A DNA stretch of 64,000 nt from Halorubrum lacusprofundi ATCC 49239 (GTDB lineage: Archaea; Halobacteriota; Halobacteria; Halobacteriales; Haloferacaceae): NCBI RefSeq assembly GCF_000022205.1, contig NC_012029.1:1426001-1490000 (forward strand), written 5' to 3'. Under the pieces are notes generated by a model. It worked only from the letters and a program-made list of their open reading frames with translations. It was not told the origin of the DNA and searched no databases. Both the position numbers and the translations under genes were made by a program. This document shows, one piece after another, positions 41,599 to 50,520 of the stretch; positions within the stretch are counted from its first letter, which is position 1, and every line of letters starts with the position of its first letter.

Positions 41599-43299
41599 TC
41601 ACTCCCCGTCGAGGCCGAGCGCGTCTCGAACCTCGGCCCGCGTCTCGCAGGCGAGCGCCTCGTCGGCGAGAGCGCGCGCCGCGTCCGAGTCGATCTCTCG
41701 AATTCGCTGTTTCACCGCCGGTACGGTCACTGCGCTCATGCTGAGTTCGTCGAGGCCGAGCCCGACGAGCAGCTCCGTGAGCGCCGGGTCACCGGCCATC
41801 TCGCCGCACATTCCGACCCACGCGTCGGTCCCGGCCGCAGCCGACGCGGTGCGATCGATCGCACGCACCACCGCAGGATGAAGGGGGTCGTGGTACGCGG
41901 CGACGCCGTCGTTCTCGCGGTCGGCCGCCATCACGTACTGCGTGAGGTCGTTCGTCCCGATACTCAGGAAGTCGAGCCGCTCGGCGAGTCGGTCCGCGAG
42001 GAAGACCGCGGCCGGCGTCTCGACCATCGCGCCCAACTCGGGGACCGCGTGGTCGATCCCCTCGGCAGCGAGGTCGGCTGCGACCGACTCGACCGCCGAG
42101 ACCGCGGCCTCGACCTCCTCGATCCGGGAGACGAGCGGGAACATCACCGCGATCCCCTCGCCGTGCTCGTGGGCCGCCGCGCGCAACAGCGCCCGGAGCT
42201 GCGTCTCGAACAGGTCGCGGTGCTCGTCAAGCGAGAGCCGGATCCCCCGCCGCCCGAGGAACGGGTTCGACTCGTCCGGCAGATCGAGGTACGGCACCTG
42301 CTTGTCGCCGCCGACATCGAGGGTCCGGACGACGACTCGCCCGTCGGGGAACGCCGACAGCGCGGCCGTCACGGCCTCGTACTGCTCCGCTTCGGTCGGA
42401 GGGGTCTCGCGGTCGTAAAAGAGGAACTCCGTCCGGAACAGCCCGATCCCGTCGGCGCCGCGCTCGGCGGCCGGAGCGATCTCCGCCTCGCTTCCGACGT
42501 TCGCCGCCACTTCAATCGGTCGGCCGTCGGCGGTCGAGACGCGCTCGGGCACCGCCGCCGCCGCATCCGCGTCGGCTCCTTCGCGGGCCGCCGCGTCGGG
42601 GTCGACGACGACTCGTCCGTCCGTTCCGTCGACGAGCAGTTCGGTGCCGTCCTCGATCTCGCGAAGCGACTCGCCGACTCCGACGACCGCCGGGATCGAC
42701 AGCGACCGCGCGATGATCGCGGCGTGAGCAGTTCGGCCGCCCGCGACAGTCGCGATCCCGGCGACCCCGTCTGGATCCAGTTCCGCGGTGTCGCTCGGGG
42801 TGAGCCGCTCGGCGAGCACCACGGTCCCCGCTGGGAGGTCGCCGAGGTCGGTGGCAGCGTCGGTATTTAAAAGGATACGGAGCAGGCGGTCCCGCACGTC
42901 TCGCAGGTCGTCGGCGCGCTCGGCCATCTTCCCATCGAGCGCCTCGAACTGCTCGATCGCGGCCGCGAACCGGTCGCTTACGGCGTGTTCGGCCGGCGTC
43001 CCGCTCTCGATGGCCGCCTCGATGTCCTCGACGAGCTCCGGATCGTCGAGGAACTGCTCGTGGGCCTCGAACACCGCCGCCTCCTCCTCGCCGACGCGCT
43101 CGGCTGCTCGGTCGCGGGCACTCCGGATCGCCTCGCGGGCCGCGTCGCGAGCGTTCTCGAATCGTGCCAGCTCGGCGTCGACGTCGACGGCGGACGGATC
43201 GGGCCGGTCGGGGAGCGTCAGGCTGGCTTCGGGACGGTGCCAGTGTGCTGTGCCGACGCCCGACAAGGGCGTGCTTCCGACGCCGGTGAGCGTCCTCAC
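41599..43299 (-). CDS. ptsI: Phosphoenolpyruvate-protein phosphotransferase (PTS enzyme I)
   Basis: A 566-aa enzyme I that autophosphorylates from PEP and passes phosphate to HPr. Active-site His192 is in GGRTAHAAIIARSLSIPAVVG. The C-terminal PEP-binding barrel shows GADGIGLFRTEFLFYDRE, FLGRRGIRLSLDE, FLSIGTNDLTQYVMA and the catalytic Cys in VGMCGEMAGD. The start is GTG overlapping the ptsH stop (GTGA), so the two are coupled. Convergent with dhaKLM, with 20 bp between the stop codons. Confidence 0.96.
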   Translation of the reverse strand: MRTLTGVGSTPLSGVGTAHWHRPEASLTLPDRPDPSAVDVDAELARFENARDAAREAIRSARDRAAERVGEEEAAVFEAHEQFLDDPELVEDIEAAIESGTPAEHAVSDRFAAAIEQFEALDGKMAERADDLRDVRDRLLRILLNTDAATDLGDLPAGTVVLAERLTPSDTAELDPDGVAGIATVAGGRTAHAAIIARSLSIPAVVGVGESLREIEDGTELLVDGTDGRVVVDPDAAAREGADADAAAAVPERVSTADGRPIEVAANVGSEAEIAPAAERGADGIGLFRTEFLFYDRETPPTEAEQYEAVTAALSAFPDGRVVVRTLDVGGDKQVPYLDLPDESNPFLGRRGIRLSLDEHRDLFETQLRALLRAAAHEHGEGIAVMFPLVSRIEEVEAAVSAVESVAADLAAEGIDHAVPELGAMVETPAAVFLADRLAERLDFLSIGTNDLTQYVMAADRENDGVAAYHDPLHPAVVRAIDRTASAAAGTDAWVGMCGEMAGDPALTELLVGLGLDELSMSAVTVPAVKQRIREIDSDAARALADEALACETRAEVRDALGLDGE

Positions 43300-43625
43300 G
43301 TCGGGTCACCGCCGTCGTCGGCGCTCTCGGTGTCGTCGCTCTCACTTTCTTTCCCCTCTTCGACCTCGCTCGTCAGTAGGTCACAGACCGCGTCGAGCGC
43401 GTCGGCCGCCTCCGCGCCCTCGGCGACGACGCGGACCGACTCGCCGTGGCCCACGTTCAGCCCGCTCACCGAGAGCATGCTGTCGGCGCGGACGAGCCCG
43501 TCGTCGCCGTCGTTCGCGCGACCGATCGACACGTCCGCATCGAACCGATTCGCCGTCTGCACTAGCTTCGAGGCCGGCCGCGCGTGGAGGCCCGCCTCCG
43601 GCACCACCGTTACGGTACGTTCCAT
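43296..43625 (-). CDS. ptsH: PTS phosphocarrier protein HPr
   Basis: A 109-aa HPr. The active-site His14 is in EAGLHARPASKLVQ; Ser49 in the DSMLSVSGL segment corresponds to the regulatory Ser46 position. The usual HPr is about 88 residues; here an acidic tail of about 20 residues (VEEGKESESDDTESADD) follows, a likely halophilic addition. The start at 43625 is canonical; the open frame upstream is not. Feeds DhaM, and possibly a fructose PTS encoded elsewhere. Confidence 0.94.
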   Translation of the reverse strand: MERTVTVVPEAGLHARPASKLVQTANRFDADVSIGRANDGDDGLVRADSMLSVSGLNVGHGESVRVVAEGAEAADALDAVCDLLTSEVEEGKESESDDTESADDGGDPT

Positions 43626-43680
43626 GAGGTCAGATAAGCACGGCGTGGCCTTATAAGTGAGTTCGGTGGAGCAGTCAGCC

Positions 43681-44460
43681 TTACTCGATGACGTCCACAA
43701 TCTCCCCCTCGATCATCCGCGCGAGGACGACCCGCGGCACGTCCGCGCGCTCGTGAACGACCCGAGCGATCTCTCGCGCCGCCGCCTCGTCGTCGGCGTC
43801 GTCGACCGCATTGACGAGCGGGATTGCGGTCGCGCCGCCCGGAATCCCTTTTAAACCACCCTCCTCGTGCGCGAGGACGCGACCGACCAGTTCGGGCGTG
43901 ATCTCGTCGCCGACCGCCGCATCCGTAATCGCCGCGACGCGCTCGGGGCGGTGGACGGTCTCCGCCGTCAGCGGCTCTCCGACCGCGCCGGCGCTCGCCA
44001 CCGGAACCACGCGGTCCGCGCTCGCCGGGATCTGCGGCTCGCGCTCGTTGGGAGCCTTGAGCAGGCGCGTCCGTGCGCCGTCGGCCTTCACGAGGACCGG
44101 CCCGTCGTGCGCGGCCCCGATCTCGTTGACAACAGCTGGGTCGTACCCCCGATACCGGTCGTCGCGCTCGCGCTCCGGGACCAGTCCGAGCGGGAACGAC
44201 TCGGCGCCTCCCCTCGACTCGGCGTCTCCCGTTGGTTCGTCTCCCTCGCCCGCCGTGATCTCGTCGAGCGCGGCGACGGGAGCCTCGGTGACGCGCACCG
44301 CGGCGACCTCGCGGTCGAAGATCGGGATCCGAACCGTCGCAGTGAGTACCGCCCGGTCAAGACGGTCGGCGAGCGCGTAGAGAGTGGTCTTCTTCCCGCC
44401 GGCGCCGACGAGACAGGTCGTTCCCGCGGCCGCGTCGAGCGCGTCGACGACATCGTTCAT
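43681..44460 (-). CDS. yqeC: YqeC-family protein (selenium/molybdenum-cofactor associated)
   Basis: A 259-aa protein with an N-terminal P-loop-like segment (GTTCLVGAGGKKTTLYALADRL), strand VLTATVRIP, and PVLVKADGARTRLLKAPNEREPQIP, the conserved core of YqeC. The family is known from genome context with selenium-dependent molybdenum hydroxylases, but its reaction is not settled. ATG codons at 44460 and 44472 are both possible; the inner one better fits a TATA-like element near 44490. It is divergent from an aldehyde:ferredoxin oxidoreductase homologue, another molybdopterin/tungsten enzyme. Confidence 0.82.
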   Translation of the reverse strand: MNDVVDALDAAAGTTCLVGAGGKKTTLYALADRLDRAVLTATVRIPIFDREVAAVRVTEAPVAALDEITAGEGDEPTGDAESRGGAESFPLGLVPERERDDRYRGYDPAVVNEIGAAHDGPVLVKADGARTRLLKAPNEREPQIPASADRVVPVASAGAVGEPLTAETVHRPERVAAITDAAVGDEITPELVGRVLAHEEGGLKGIPGGATAIPLVNAVDDADDEAAAREIARVVHERADVPRVVLARMIEGEIVDVIE

Positions 44461-44584
44461 GTCCGAACGCATGGTCGGCCGGGGGCGAAAGCCCGTCGGT
44501 CGGAGCGGGGTCAGAGCGAGGTCAGGGAGGATCCACTGGCCCCGGCGTGTGGTTTAATCCCGTTCGCCCGCGAGGTCGCTTACG

Positions 44585-46471
44585 ATGACCGTCCCCGACC
44601 GGATGCTCCGCGTCGACCTCTCCGCGGAGCGCGTGCGCAGCGAGCCGGTCCCCGAGGAGTGGCTCGCGCGCTACGTCGGCGGGAAGGGGCTCGGGGCGCG
44701 GTACCTCTACGAGATGGAACCGGGCGTCGACCCGGCGTCGCCGGTGAACCGACTCGCGTTCCTCGTCGGCCCCCTGACCGGCTACCTCCCCGGCGAGCCG
44801 CGCTACGCGGCGGTGACCAAGTCCCCGCTCACGGGCACGTTCCTCGACTCCTACGGCGGCGGGGCGTTCGCGGCCCGGCTCGCCGGCTCGCTCGACGACC
44901 ACCTCGGAGTCGTGATCGAGGGCGCAGCCGACGAGCCGGTAACCCTCTCAATAGTCAGCGGGGAGGCGACGATCGAGCCAGCGAGCGACCTCCGCGGGCT
45001 CGACGCGGCCGAGACCGACGCGCGGTTCTCGGAGGCCGCCGTCGCCTGCGTCGGTCCGGCCGGCGAGGCGGGGGTCCGGTACGCGACGATCGCCTCCGAC
45101 GGCGGCGACCACCACGCGGGCCGGGGCGGCGCGGGCGCGGTGATGGGCGCGAAGAACTTGAAAGCAGTCGTCGCCCGCGATCCGCCACCGAAGATCCCAC
45201 CAGCGCTCCGGGAGCTCCGCGAGCGCGCCGATGAGGCGTTCGCCGACAGCGACGCCGGCCGGTGGCTCGCCGCGGGCGACACCTTAGAGACCGTCGCGTT
45301 CGGCGACGAGACCGGGGTTCTCCCGACTCGCGGCTGGCAGGTCCGCCGCTTCGACGGTGCCGAGGGGCTCGGCGTCGACCGAGCGAGCGAGCGCGCGACC
45401 GGGCGCGAGCGCCCCGACGACCCGGTTCCGGGCGGGTTCCGGGTGTCGACGGGTGATAAAGAGCGTTCGGACGACGCCCCCGATGCCCCCGACGCCACCG
45501 ATGCCCCCGACGCCACCGTCCCCCGCGGCGGGACCCCCATCGCGCTCGGCGCGGGGCTCGGGATCGACGATTTCGACGCGGTGGCGACCCTCGGCGGCGT
45601 CTGCGACCGGCTCGGGATCGACGTGATCTCCGCCGGCAACACGGTCGCGTGGGCGGTCCGCGCGAGCGACGCGGGGCTGATCGATCCCGCCGATCACGGC
45701 GTCGACCGCGGGCTCTCCTTCGGCGACGAGGCGGCCGCGAGGGCGCTGATCGAGGAGATCGCGGCTCGGTCGACCCCTCTCGGCGACGCGCTCGCGGACG
45801 GGGTGGCCGCCGCGGCGGAGCGGTTCGGCGGGACCGACCTCGTGCCGACCGTGAAGGGGATGGAACTGGCCTCCTACGACCCCCGCGGCGCGGCGACGAT
45901 GGCGCTGGCGTTCGCGACGGGCGACCGCGGCGGCTGCCACCGGCGCGCCCGGCCGGTCGAGACCGAAGCGGTGGTCGATCCGGGATGGACGCCTGATGAG
46001 CGGGCCGCCGTCGTCGCGAACGAGCAGGATCGGCGGGCCGCGCTGTGGTGTCTCGTCGGCGACGACTTCCTCGCTGAGAGCTTCGGGCCGGCGGCGGCCG
46101 CCGAGTGGCTCGCCGCCCTCGGCGACGAGCGCGATCCAGAAGACCTCCGACTCCTCGGCGAGCGGGTGTGGACGCTCACGCGCCTGTTCAACCTCCGAGA
46201 GGGGTTCGGCCGCGGCGACGACGGGCTCCCGGAAGCGCTGACGCGGGGGACCGACAGGGCGGGCGAAACGGATGAAGAGCCCGACGACGGTCTCGATCCC
46301 GACGCCTTCGAAGACCTTCTCGATCGGTACTACGCGCACCGCGGCTGGGACCGCGAGGGGCGACCAACGGCCCGGTTGCTCGACCGACTGGGGCTCGCGG
46401 ACCTTCCCGACGCGGCGACGCCGGTCGGGTCGGCGGCGGAGGTACCGGACTCCGGCGGCGGCGTCGACTGA
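44585..46471 (+). CDS. Aldehyde:ferredoxin oxidoreductase family protein lacking the CxxCxxxC motif
   Basis: A 628-aa tungsto/molybdopterin oxidoreductase homologue. N-terminal domain motifs: YVGGKGLGARYLYE, LVGPLTGYLPGEPRYAAVTKSP, DSYGGGAFAARL and GRGGAGAVMGAKNLKAV, which bind the bis-pterin cofactor. Where family members carry CxxCxxxC for the 4Fe-4S cluster (before the GxGIDDFDAVATLGG segment), this protein instead has a Cys-free acidic insertion with DAPDAT repeats. The distal Cys seems kept (AALWCLVGDD). Either the cluster is lost or ligated differently. Residues 230 onward to the end otherwise follow the family. Physiological aldehyde unknown. Confidence 0.82.
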   Translation: MTVPDRMLRVDLSAERVRSEPVPEEWLARYVGGKGLGARYLYEMEPGVDPASPVNRLAFLVGPLTGYLPGEPRYAAVTKSPLTGTFLDSYGGGAFAARLAGSLDDHLGVVIEGAADEPVTLSIVSGEATIEPASDLRGLDAAETDARFSEAAVACVGPAGEAGVRYATIASDGGDHHAGRGGAGAVMGAKNLKAVVARDPPPKIPPALRELRERADEAFADSDAGRWLAAGDTLETVAFGDETGVLPTRGWQVRRFDGAEGLGVDRASERATGRERPDDPVPGGFRVSTGDKERSDDAPDAPDATDAPDATVPRGGTPIALGAGLGIDDFDAVATLGGVCDRLGIDVISAGNTVAWAVRASDAGLIDPADHGVDRGLSFGDEAAARALIEEIAARSTPLGDALADGVAAAAERFGGTDLVPTVKGMELASYDPRGAATMALAFATGDRGGCHRRARPVETEAVVDPGWTPDERAAVVANEQDRRAALWCLVGDDFLAESFGPAAAAEWLAALGDERDPEDLRLLGERVWTLTRLFNLREGFGRGDDGLPEALTRGTDRAGETDEEPDDGLDPDAFEDLLDRYYAHRGWDREGRPTARLLDRLGLADLPDAATPVGSAAEVPDSGGGVD

Positions 46472-46472
46472 C

Positions 46473-47675
46473 TTACGGCGCGGCCTGCTTCGTCGAGATC
46501 AGTTCGATCACATCGCGGTGGGAGAGCTCGTGATCGGTGCCGACCTGCCGGCCGCTCCGACAGTCGGTGCCGTGGAGGAGCCCCTCGCCGATATCCGAGT
46601 GGATGTGGAACGCGAAGTCCTCGGTCGTCGACCCACCGGGGAGGATAAAGCAGTCGCGGAAGACCCCCTTCTCGTCTTTGCTCCCGTTCGCGGAGCCGGG
46701 GAAGACGGCGATACAGTCGAGTACGTCGAAGACGGCGGCTTCGAGCGCGCCCTGCACGCCGGTCCCGTCGTACTCGGCGACGAATTCGCCGATCTGATCG
46801 AGGCCCGCCTCCTGCTCGCCGGAGACATCACCGACGATATCGAAGTCGCTCTCGCCGGGGGTGTAGTCGACGACGCCCGCCTCGTTCGCATTTTTAAGGG
46901 CTTTTTCCGCGTGAGCGCTCGCGGGGACGAACGAGAGGTGGTCGTAGTCCGGATCCGTCGTAATCGTCTCCCAGTTCGCCTGCGCTTCGGGCGTGTCCAT
47001 CTTGTTGGCGGCGACGACCATCGGCTTCGTGCGCTTGCGGATCTCGCGGGCGAGTTCGGCTTTGTCCGCGTCGTCCCACGTCTCAGGGTCGAGTTCGAGC
47101 CCCTCCGCGAGGATCACCTGTTTCATCCGGTCTTTGTCGATGCCGAACGCGGACATCTGCTCGGCGAGCTCCTTCTCGATCGCGGCGTCCGCGCCGTGGT
47201 AGCGCGTCTCGAACTTTTCGAGACCCTTCTCCAACACGTCGAGGTACCACTCGTCGAGTTCCTCCTCTAAGAAATCGATGTCCTCTCGCGGGTCGTGGCC
47301 CTCGGTAGTCTCGCCCTCGATATCGGTTTTGCCCGAGAAGTCGACGACGTGGATCAACACGTCGGTCTCGTTGAGGTCGGTGAGGAACTGATTGCCGAGT
47401 CCGCGCCCCTCGTGGGCGCCCGGGACGAGGCCGGCGACGTCGACCATCTTCACCGGGACGAAGCGGGTGCCATCGCGGCAGACGCCCACGTTCGGCGTAC
47501 AGCTCTCGTCGAACTCGGGAGCGGCGCAGTCGACGCGGACGTACGCCTCGCCGACGGTCGGGTCGATCGTGGTGAACGGATACGCGCCCTCGGGCACGTC
47601 GTTCATGGTCGCGGCGTTGAAAAATGTCGACTTCCCCACGGAGGGCTTGCCGACGAGGCCGATCCGATAGCTCAT
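46473..47675 (-). CDS. ychF: YchF/OLA1-family translation-associated GTPase
   Basis: A 400-aa Obg-superfamily P-loop protein. G1 is GKPSVGKS at residues 9-16, G2 region GAYPFTTIDPTVG, G3 DVAGLVPGAHEGRGLGNQFL, and G4 NKMD. Bacterial and eukaryotic YchF/OLA1 usually have NxxE and prefer ATP; here NKxD suggests GTP. A coiled-coil insertion and a C-terminal TGS domain (FAFHIHSDIGEGL) follow. The start at 47675 gives MSYRIGLVG. It associates with ribosomes in other organisms. Convergent with the AOR homologue with only a base or so between. Confidence 0.94.
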   Translation of the reverse strand: MSYRIGLVGKPSVGKSTFFNAATMNDVPEGAYPFTTIDPTVGEAYVRVDCAAPEFDESCTPNVGVCRDGTRFVPVKMVDVAGLVPGAHEGRGLGNQFLTDLNETDVLIHVVDFSGKTDIEGETTEGHDPREDIDFLEEELDEWYLDVLEKGLEKFETRYHGADAAIEKELAEQMSAFGIDKDRMKQVILAEGLELDPETWDDADKAELAREIRKRTKPMVVAANKMDTPEAQANWETITTDPDYDHLSFVPASAHAEKALKNANEAGVVDYTPGESDFDIVGDVSGEQEAGLDQIGEFVAEYDGTGVQGALEAAVFDVLDCIAVFPGSANGSKDEKGVFRDCFILPGGSTTEDFAFHIHSDIGEGLLHGTDCRSGRQVGTDHELSHRDVIELISTKQAAP

Positions 47676-47775
47676 TACCCTCAGTGCGCGACCCGCGGTA
47701 AAAAGCGATGCGAGACGCGCCGTGCCGTGGGGAGAGGTGACGTGCGGGCGTATCAATCGGACTCGGGCGATCCGA

Positions 47776-48033
47776 TCAGGCGTCGCCGTCGGACTGGCCG
47801 GGCTCCCCGAGCGCTTCGATCGGCAGCACGTTCTGGAGCGCGGTGAAGGCGTCCTCGGCGCTCTCGAACCGCTCCTGATCGATGTCGGCCACGAGCTCGC
47901 CGAGGTCGGCGTCGCCGTCGGCGAACAGCACGGTCGTGCCGGCACACGAGTCGACGAGGTCCTCGTGGGCGACCGGGTAGGAGTGTTCGCGGAACTCGTC
48001 TTCGACGCGCGAGAGGTGCACTTCGGATGTCAT
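47776..48033 (-). CDS. DUF5789 family protein (paralogue)
   Basis: An 85-aa small acidic protein. VHLSRVEDEFREHSYPVAHEDL, FADGDADLGELVADI and FESAEDAFTALQNVLP correspond to the DUF5789 pattern also seen at 29983-30303, although the C-terminal RxxYSDRG is absent and the chain is shorter. The start at 48033 is chosen because upstream residues are non-conserved. Function unknown. Divergent from the universal stress protein gene. Confidence 0.78.
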   Translation of the reverse strand: MTSEVHLSRVEDEFREHSYPVAHEDLVDSCAGTTVLFADGDADLGELVADIDQERFESAEDAFTALQNVLPIEALGEPGQSDGDA

Positions 48034-48162
48034 GAATAGAAATATCGGTGCGCGGAGGCTTAAACGCACGCCTCGCTCGGACTTCGGCGGATCCGACCAC
48101 GAAAGAACCGGTAAAGCGCGCAAAGAGTTATGTGCCGGTGGGGATATGACACATGTAAACGT

Positions 48163-48705
48163 ATGTCTCTATACGATCGGATCCTCGTCCCGACCGACGG
48201 CTCCGCCGAGGGGAGGCGGGCGGTCGCACACGCCCTGGACCTCGCATCGGTCCACGACGCGGACGTGCACGCGCTGTACGTGGTCGACACGGCGAGCTAC
48301 GCGGGGATGCCGATGGAGACCTCGTGGGAGGGGGTCGGCGACCTTCTGCGGGACGATGCGAACAAGGCGGTCGCGGAGGTCGAATCTCTCGCGGCCGAGA
48401 CCGATCTCCACGTCGAGACGGGGGTTGCGGAGGGCTCCCCGAGCAAGGAGATCATCCGGTACGCCGAGGACAACGGCTGCGACCTGATCGTCATGGGGAC
48501 GCACGGTCGGGGCGGGATCGACCGGCTCCTCCTCGGGAGCGTCGCCGAGAAGGTGGTCCGCGGGTCGAGCGTTCCCGTGTTGACGGTGCGGCTGGACGGT
48601 GAGGGCGCGGGAGGCGCGACCGTCGAGAAGGCGTCCGAAAGCGAGACCCCGGCCGAAAGCGAGACCCCAGCCGACGGAGAGACGGAAGCGGCGGGACAAA
48701 GATAG
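48163..48705 (+). CDS. Universal stress protein (UspA family)
   Basis: A 180-aa single-domain Usp. RILVPTDGSAEGRRAVAHAL opens the fold and the ATP-binding motif GTHGRGGIDRLLLGSVAEKV follows the usual G2xG9xG(S/T) pattern, so it probably binds ATP. The C-terminal about 35 residues are a disordered acidic tail with two ESETPA repeats. The ATG at 48163 is the canonical start. Monocistronic. Confidence 0.94.
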   Translation: MSLYDRILVPTDGSAEGRRAVAHALDLASVHDADVHALYVVDTASYAGMPMETSWEGVGDLLRDDANKAVAEVESLAAETDLHVETGVAEGSPSKEIIRYAEDNGCDLIVMGTHGRGGIDRLLLGSVAEKVVRGSSVPVLTVRLDGEGAGGATVEKASESETPAESETPADGETEAAGQR

Positions 48706-48754
48706 CCGGAAGCCGCCGTTTTTGCGGGCTGTTGGGGCTCGAGACGCCCGACGA

Positions 48755-49744
48755 TCAGCCGCCGGCGTCGCGCAGGTGTTCGCAGTCACCGGCGTGGACC
48801 CGACGAGTTCCGTCGTTCGTCTCGATCACGAGCGCGCCCGGTGGCTCTACGTCGACTGCGGTTCCCGTCACCGGACCGTTCGAGGTGTCGACGCGAACCC
48901 GACGACCGATGGTGCTCGCGCGCTCGCGCCACGCCGGCAGGATCCGGTCCATCCGGTCAGGGGTCCCCGCGAGCGCCGCGAAGCGTTCGAGGAGGGTCGC
49001 GGCGAACCGGCGCCTGTCGATGGGCTCGCCGAGTACCTCCTGCAGGGAGGTCGCGTCCGCCGGGAGCAAATCGGAGTCGACGTTGGCGTTGACCCCGATC
49101 CCCGGGATGAGCCACGAGACCCGGTCGGCCTCGCCCTCCATCTCTGTGAGGATCCCCGCGACCTTGCGGCCGCCGCGTCCCTCGCTGTCAGCGTCGGTGT
49201 CGGTATCGGTTTCGTCCCCGAGACCGCCTACAAGCACGTCGTTCGGCCACTTGATGTGGGCGTTGACGCCCGCTTCCCGGCAGGCGTCGACGATCGCGAC
49301 CGCGGCGGCGAGGGTGAAAAGCGGCGCGCGAGCCGGCGGCGCGTCGGGCCGGATCACGAGCGAGAGCCAGACGCCGCCGCTGGGCGCGACCCACTCGCGG
49401 TCGAGCCGTCCCCGGCTACCGGTCTGCTCGTCGGCGACGACCGCGACCCCGTCGGCTCCGTCCCCCGCCAGTTCGCGGGCGCGGTCGTTGGTCGACGAGA
49501 GTCGGTCGTAATACTCGACCGCGTAGGGCGCGTCGAGTCCGAACTCAATGCCGGCGGCGGAGTAGCCGGGGCGCTCGGGGGCGACGTACCCCTCCGGGGT
49601 CGATTCGACAGCGAACCCCTCCTCGCGGAGCGACTCGACCGCCTTCCAGACCGCCGCCCGCGACACGCCGAGGTCGTCGGCGAGCGCGGGACCAGAGACC
49701 GGGCCGTCGCCGAGGGCGTCGAGCAGCGCGCGACGCGTGTCCAT
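48755..49744 (-). CDS. birA: Bifunctional biotin--[acetyl-CoA-carboxylase] ligase / repressor BirA
   Basis: A 329-aa enzyme that joins biotin to the carboxylase carrier domain. The N-terminal winged helix (DDLGVSRAAVWKAVESLREEG) indicates a DNA-binding repressor form. The catalytic domain has the biotinyl-AMP loop GSRGRLDREWVAP, then GGVWLSLVIRP and HIKWPNDVLVGG. The C-terminal SH3-like domain is present (RRVRVDTSNGPVTGTAVDV). The ATG at 49744 is preferred over a GTG further upstream. An acidic insert (DTDTDADSEGRGG) is haloarchaeal. Confidence 0.94.
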   Translation of the reverse strand: MDTRRALLDALGDGPVSGPALADDLGVSRAAVWKAVESLREEGFAVESTPEGYVAPERPGYSAAGIEFGLDAPYAVEYYDRLSSTNDRARELAGDGADGVAVVADEQTGSRGRLDREWVAPSGGVWLSLVIRPDAPPARAPLFTLAAAVAIVDACREAGVNAHIKWPNDVLVGGLGDETDTDTDADSEGRGGRKVAGILTEMEGEADRVSWLIPGIGVNANVDSDLLPADATSLQEVLGEPIDRRRFAATLLERFAALAGTPDRMDRILPAWRERASTIGRRVRVDTSNGPVTGTAVDVEPPGALVIETNDGTRRVHAGDCEHLRDAGG

Positions 49745-49940
49745 GTCGACGAGGTCGACGCGGACGCGCAAAGCCGTTCCGGGTCGGCAATGGACATTGT
49801 CGCGATCCGGACCGGAGACACCGGGTTTCCGGTGAAACGGCGAGCGTTACCGAGTCGCACGGGATCCCGGCGGATCCAGCGAAAGAGCTGTGAGCCGCCT
49901 CCGGCGCAAGACACAAGGTCTCACGGGCGAACGCTCGGGT

Positions 49941-50498
49941 ATGCAACCCTCCAAGGAACGGGAGGCGTCCGACGGCGACCCGATGGACGACCTCGACGGC
50001 CTCCTCGACGACGACCTCGCGGGCGGCGAGGAGGAACCCGACGCCGAGACGGGCGGCGCCGCAACCGTCGAATCGAGCGCGGGGAGTGCCGGGAACGCCG
50101 GCAGAATCGGCGTCTCCGGCCGGTGGTTCTCGGCGAAGGCCTTCGCGCTCGCGCTCGTCACGGTCGGTGTCGGGATGTTCGTCGGCGGCCTGATTCCCCT
50201 CATCGGTGGGACGATCGGGACCGCGGGCGGCGTGTTCCTCGCCGCGTTCCTGCTCGGTCTCGTCGTCTCGACCCGCCGGTACGTTGAGACGGGGATCGCC
50301 GGGGCCGCGGCGGGCGCGACGAGTGCGGTGACGAGCGTTCTCGGCGTCGGCTTCCTCCCAATCGGGATCGACTACCTCTCGCAGTGGGGGCTGCCGCTCG
50401 TCGCGGTCGGCGGCGGCGTGGGTCTCGTGTTAGCACTGCTCGGCCACTACTTCGGGCGGGACCTCCGGGCGGGGCTGACGGAGGATATCGACGGATGA
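49941..50498 (+). CDS. Uncharacterised membrane protein with acidic N-terminus
   Basis: A 185-aa protein. The N-terminal about 60 residues are acidic and disordered (DDLDGLLDDDLAGGEEEPDAE), followed by four predicted helices: FALALVTVGVGMFVGGLIPL, GGVFLAAFLLGLVV, AGAAAGATSAVTSVLGVGFL and PLVAVGGGVGLVLALLGHYF. A DUF456-like or glycine-zipper topology is possible, but no specific family is recognised. ATG at 49941 is used; another ATG at 49983 would shorten the disordered end only. Confidence 0.7.
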   Translation: MQPSKEREASDGDPMDDLDGLLDDDLAGGEEEPDAETGGAATVESSAGSAGNAGRIGVSGRWFSAKAFALALVTVGVGMFVGGLIPLIGGTIGTAGGVFLAAFLLGLVVSTRRYVETGIAGAAAGATSAVTSVLGVGFLPIGIDYLSQWGLPLVAVGGGVGLVLALLGHYFGRDLRAGLTEDIDG

Positions 50499-50520
50499 GG
50501 CGAATCGAAAGAGGCGCCGG

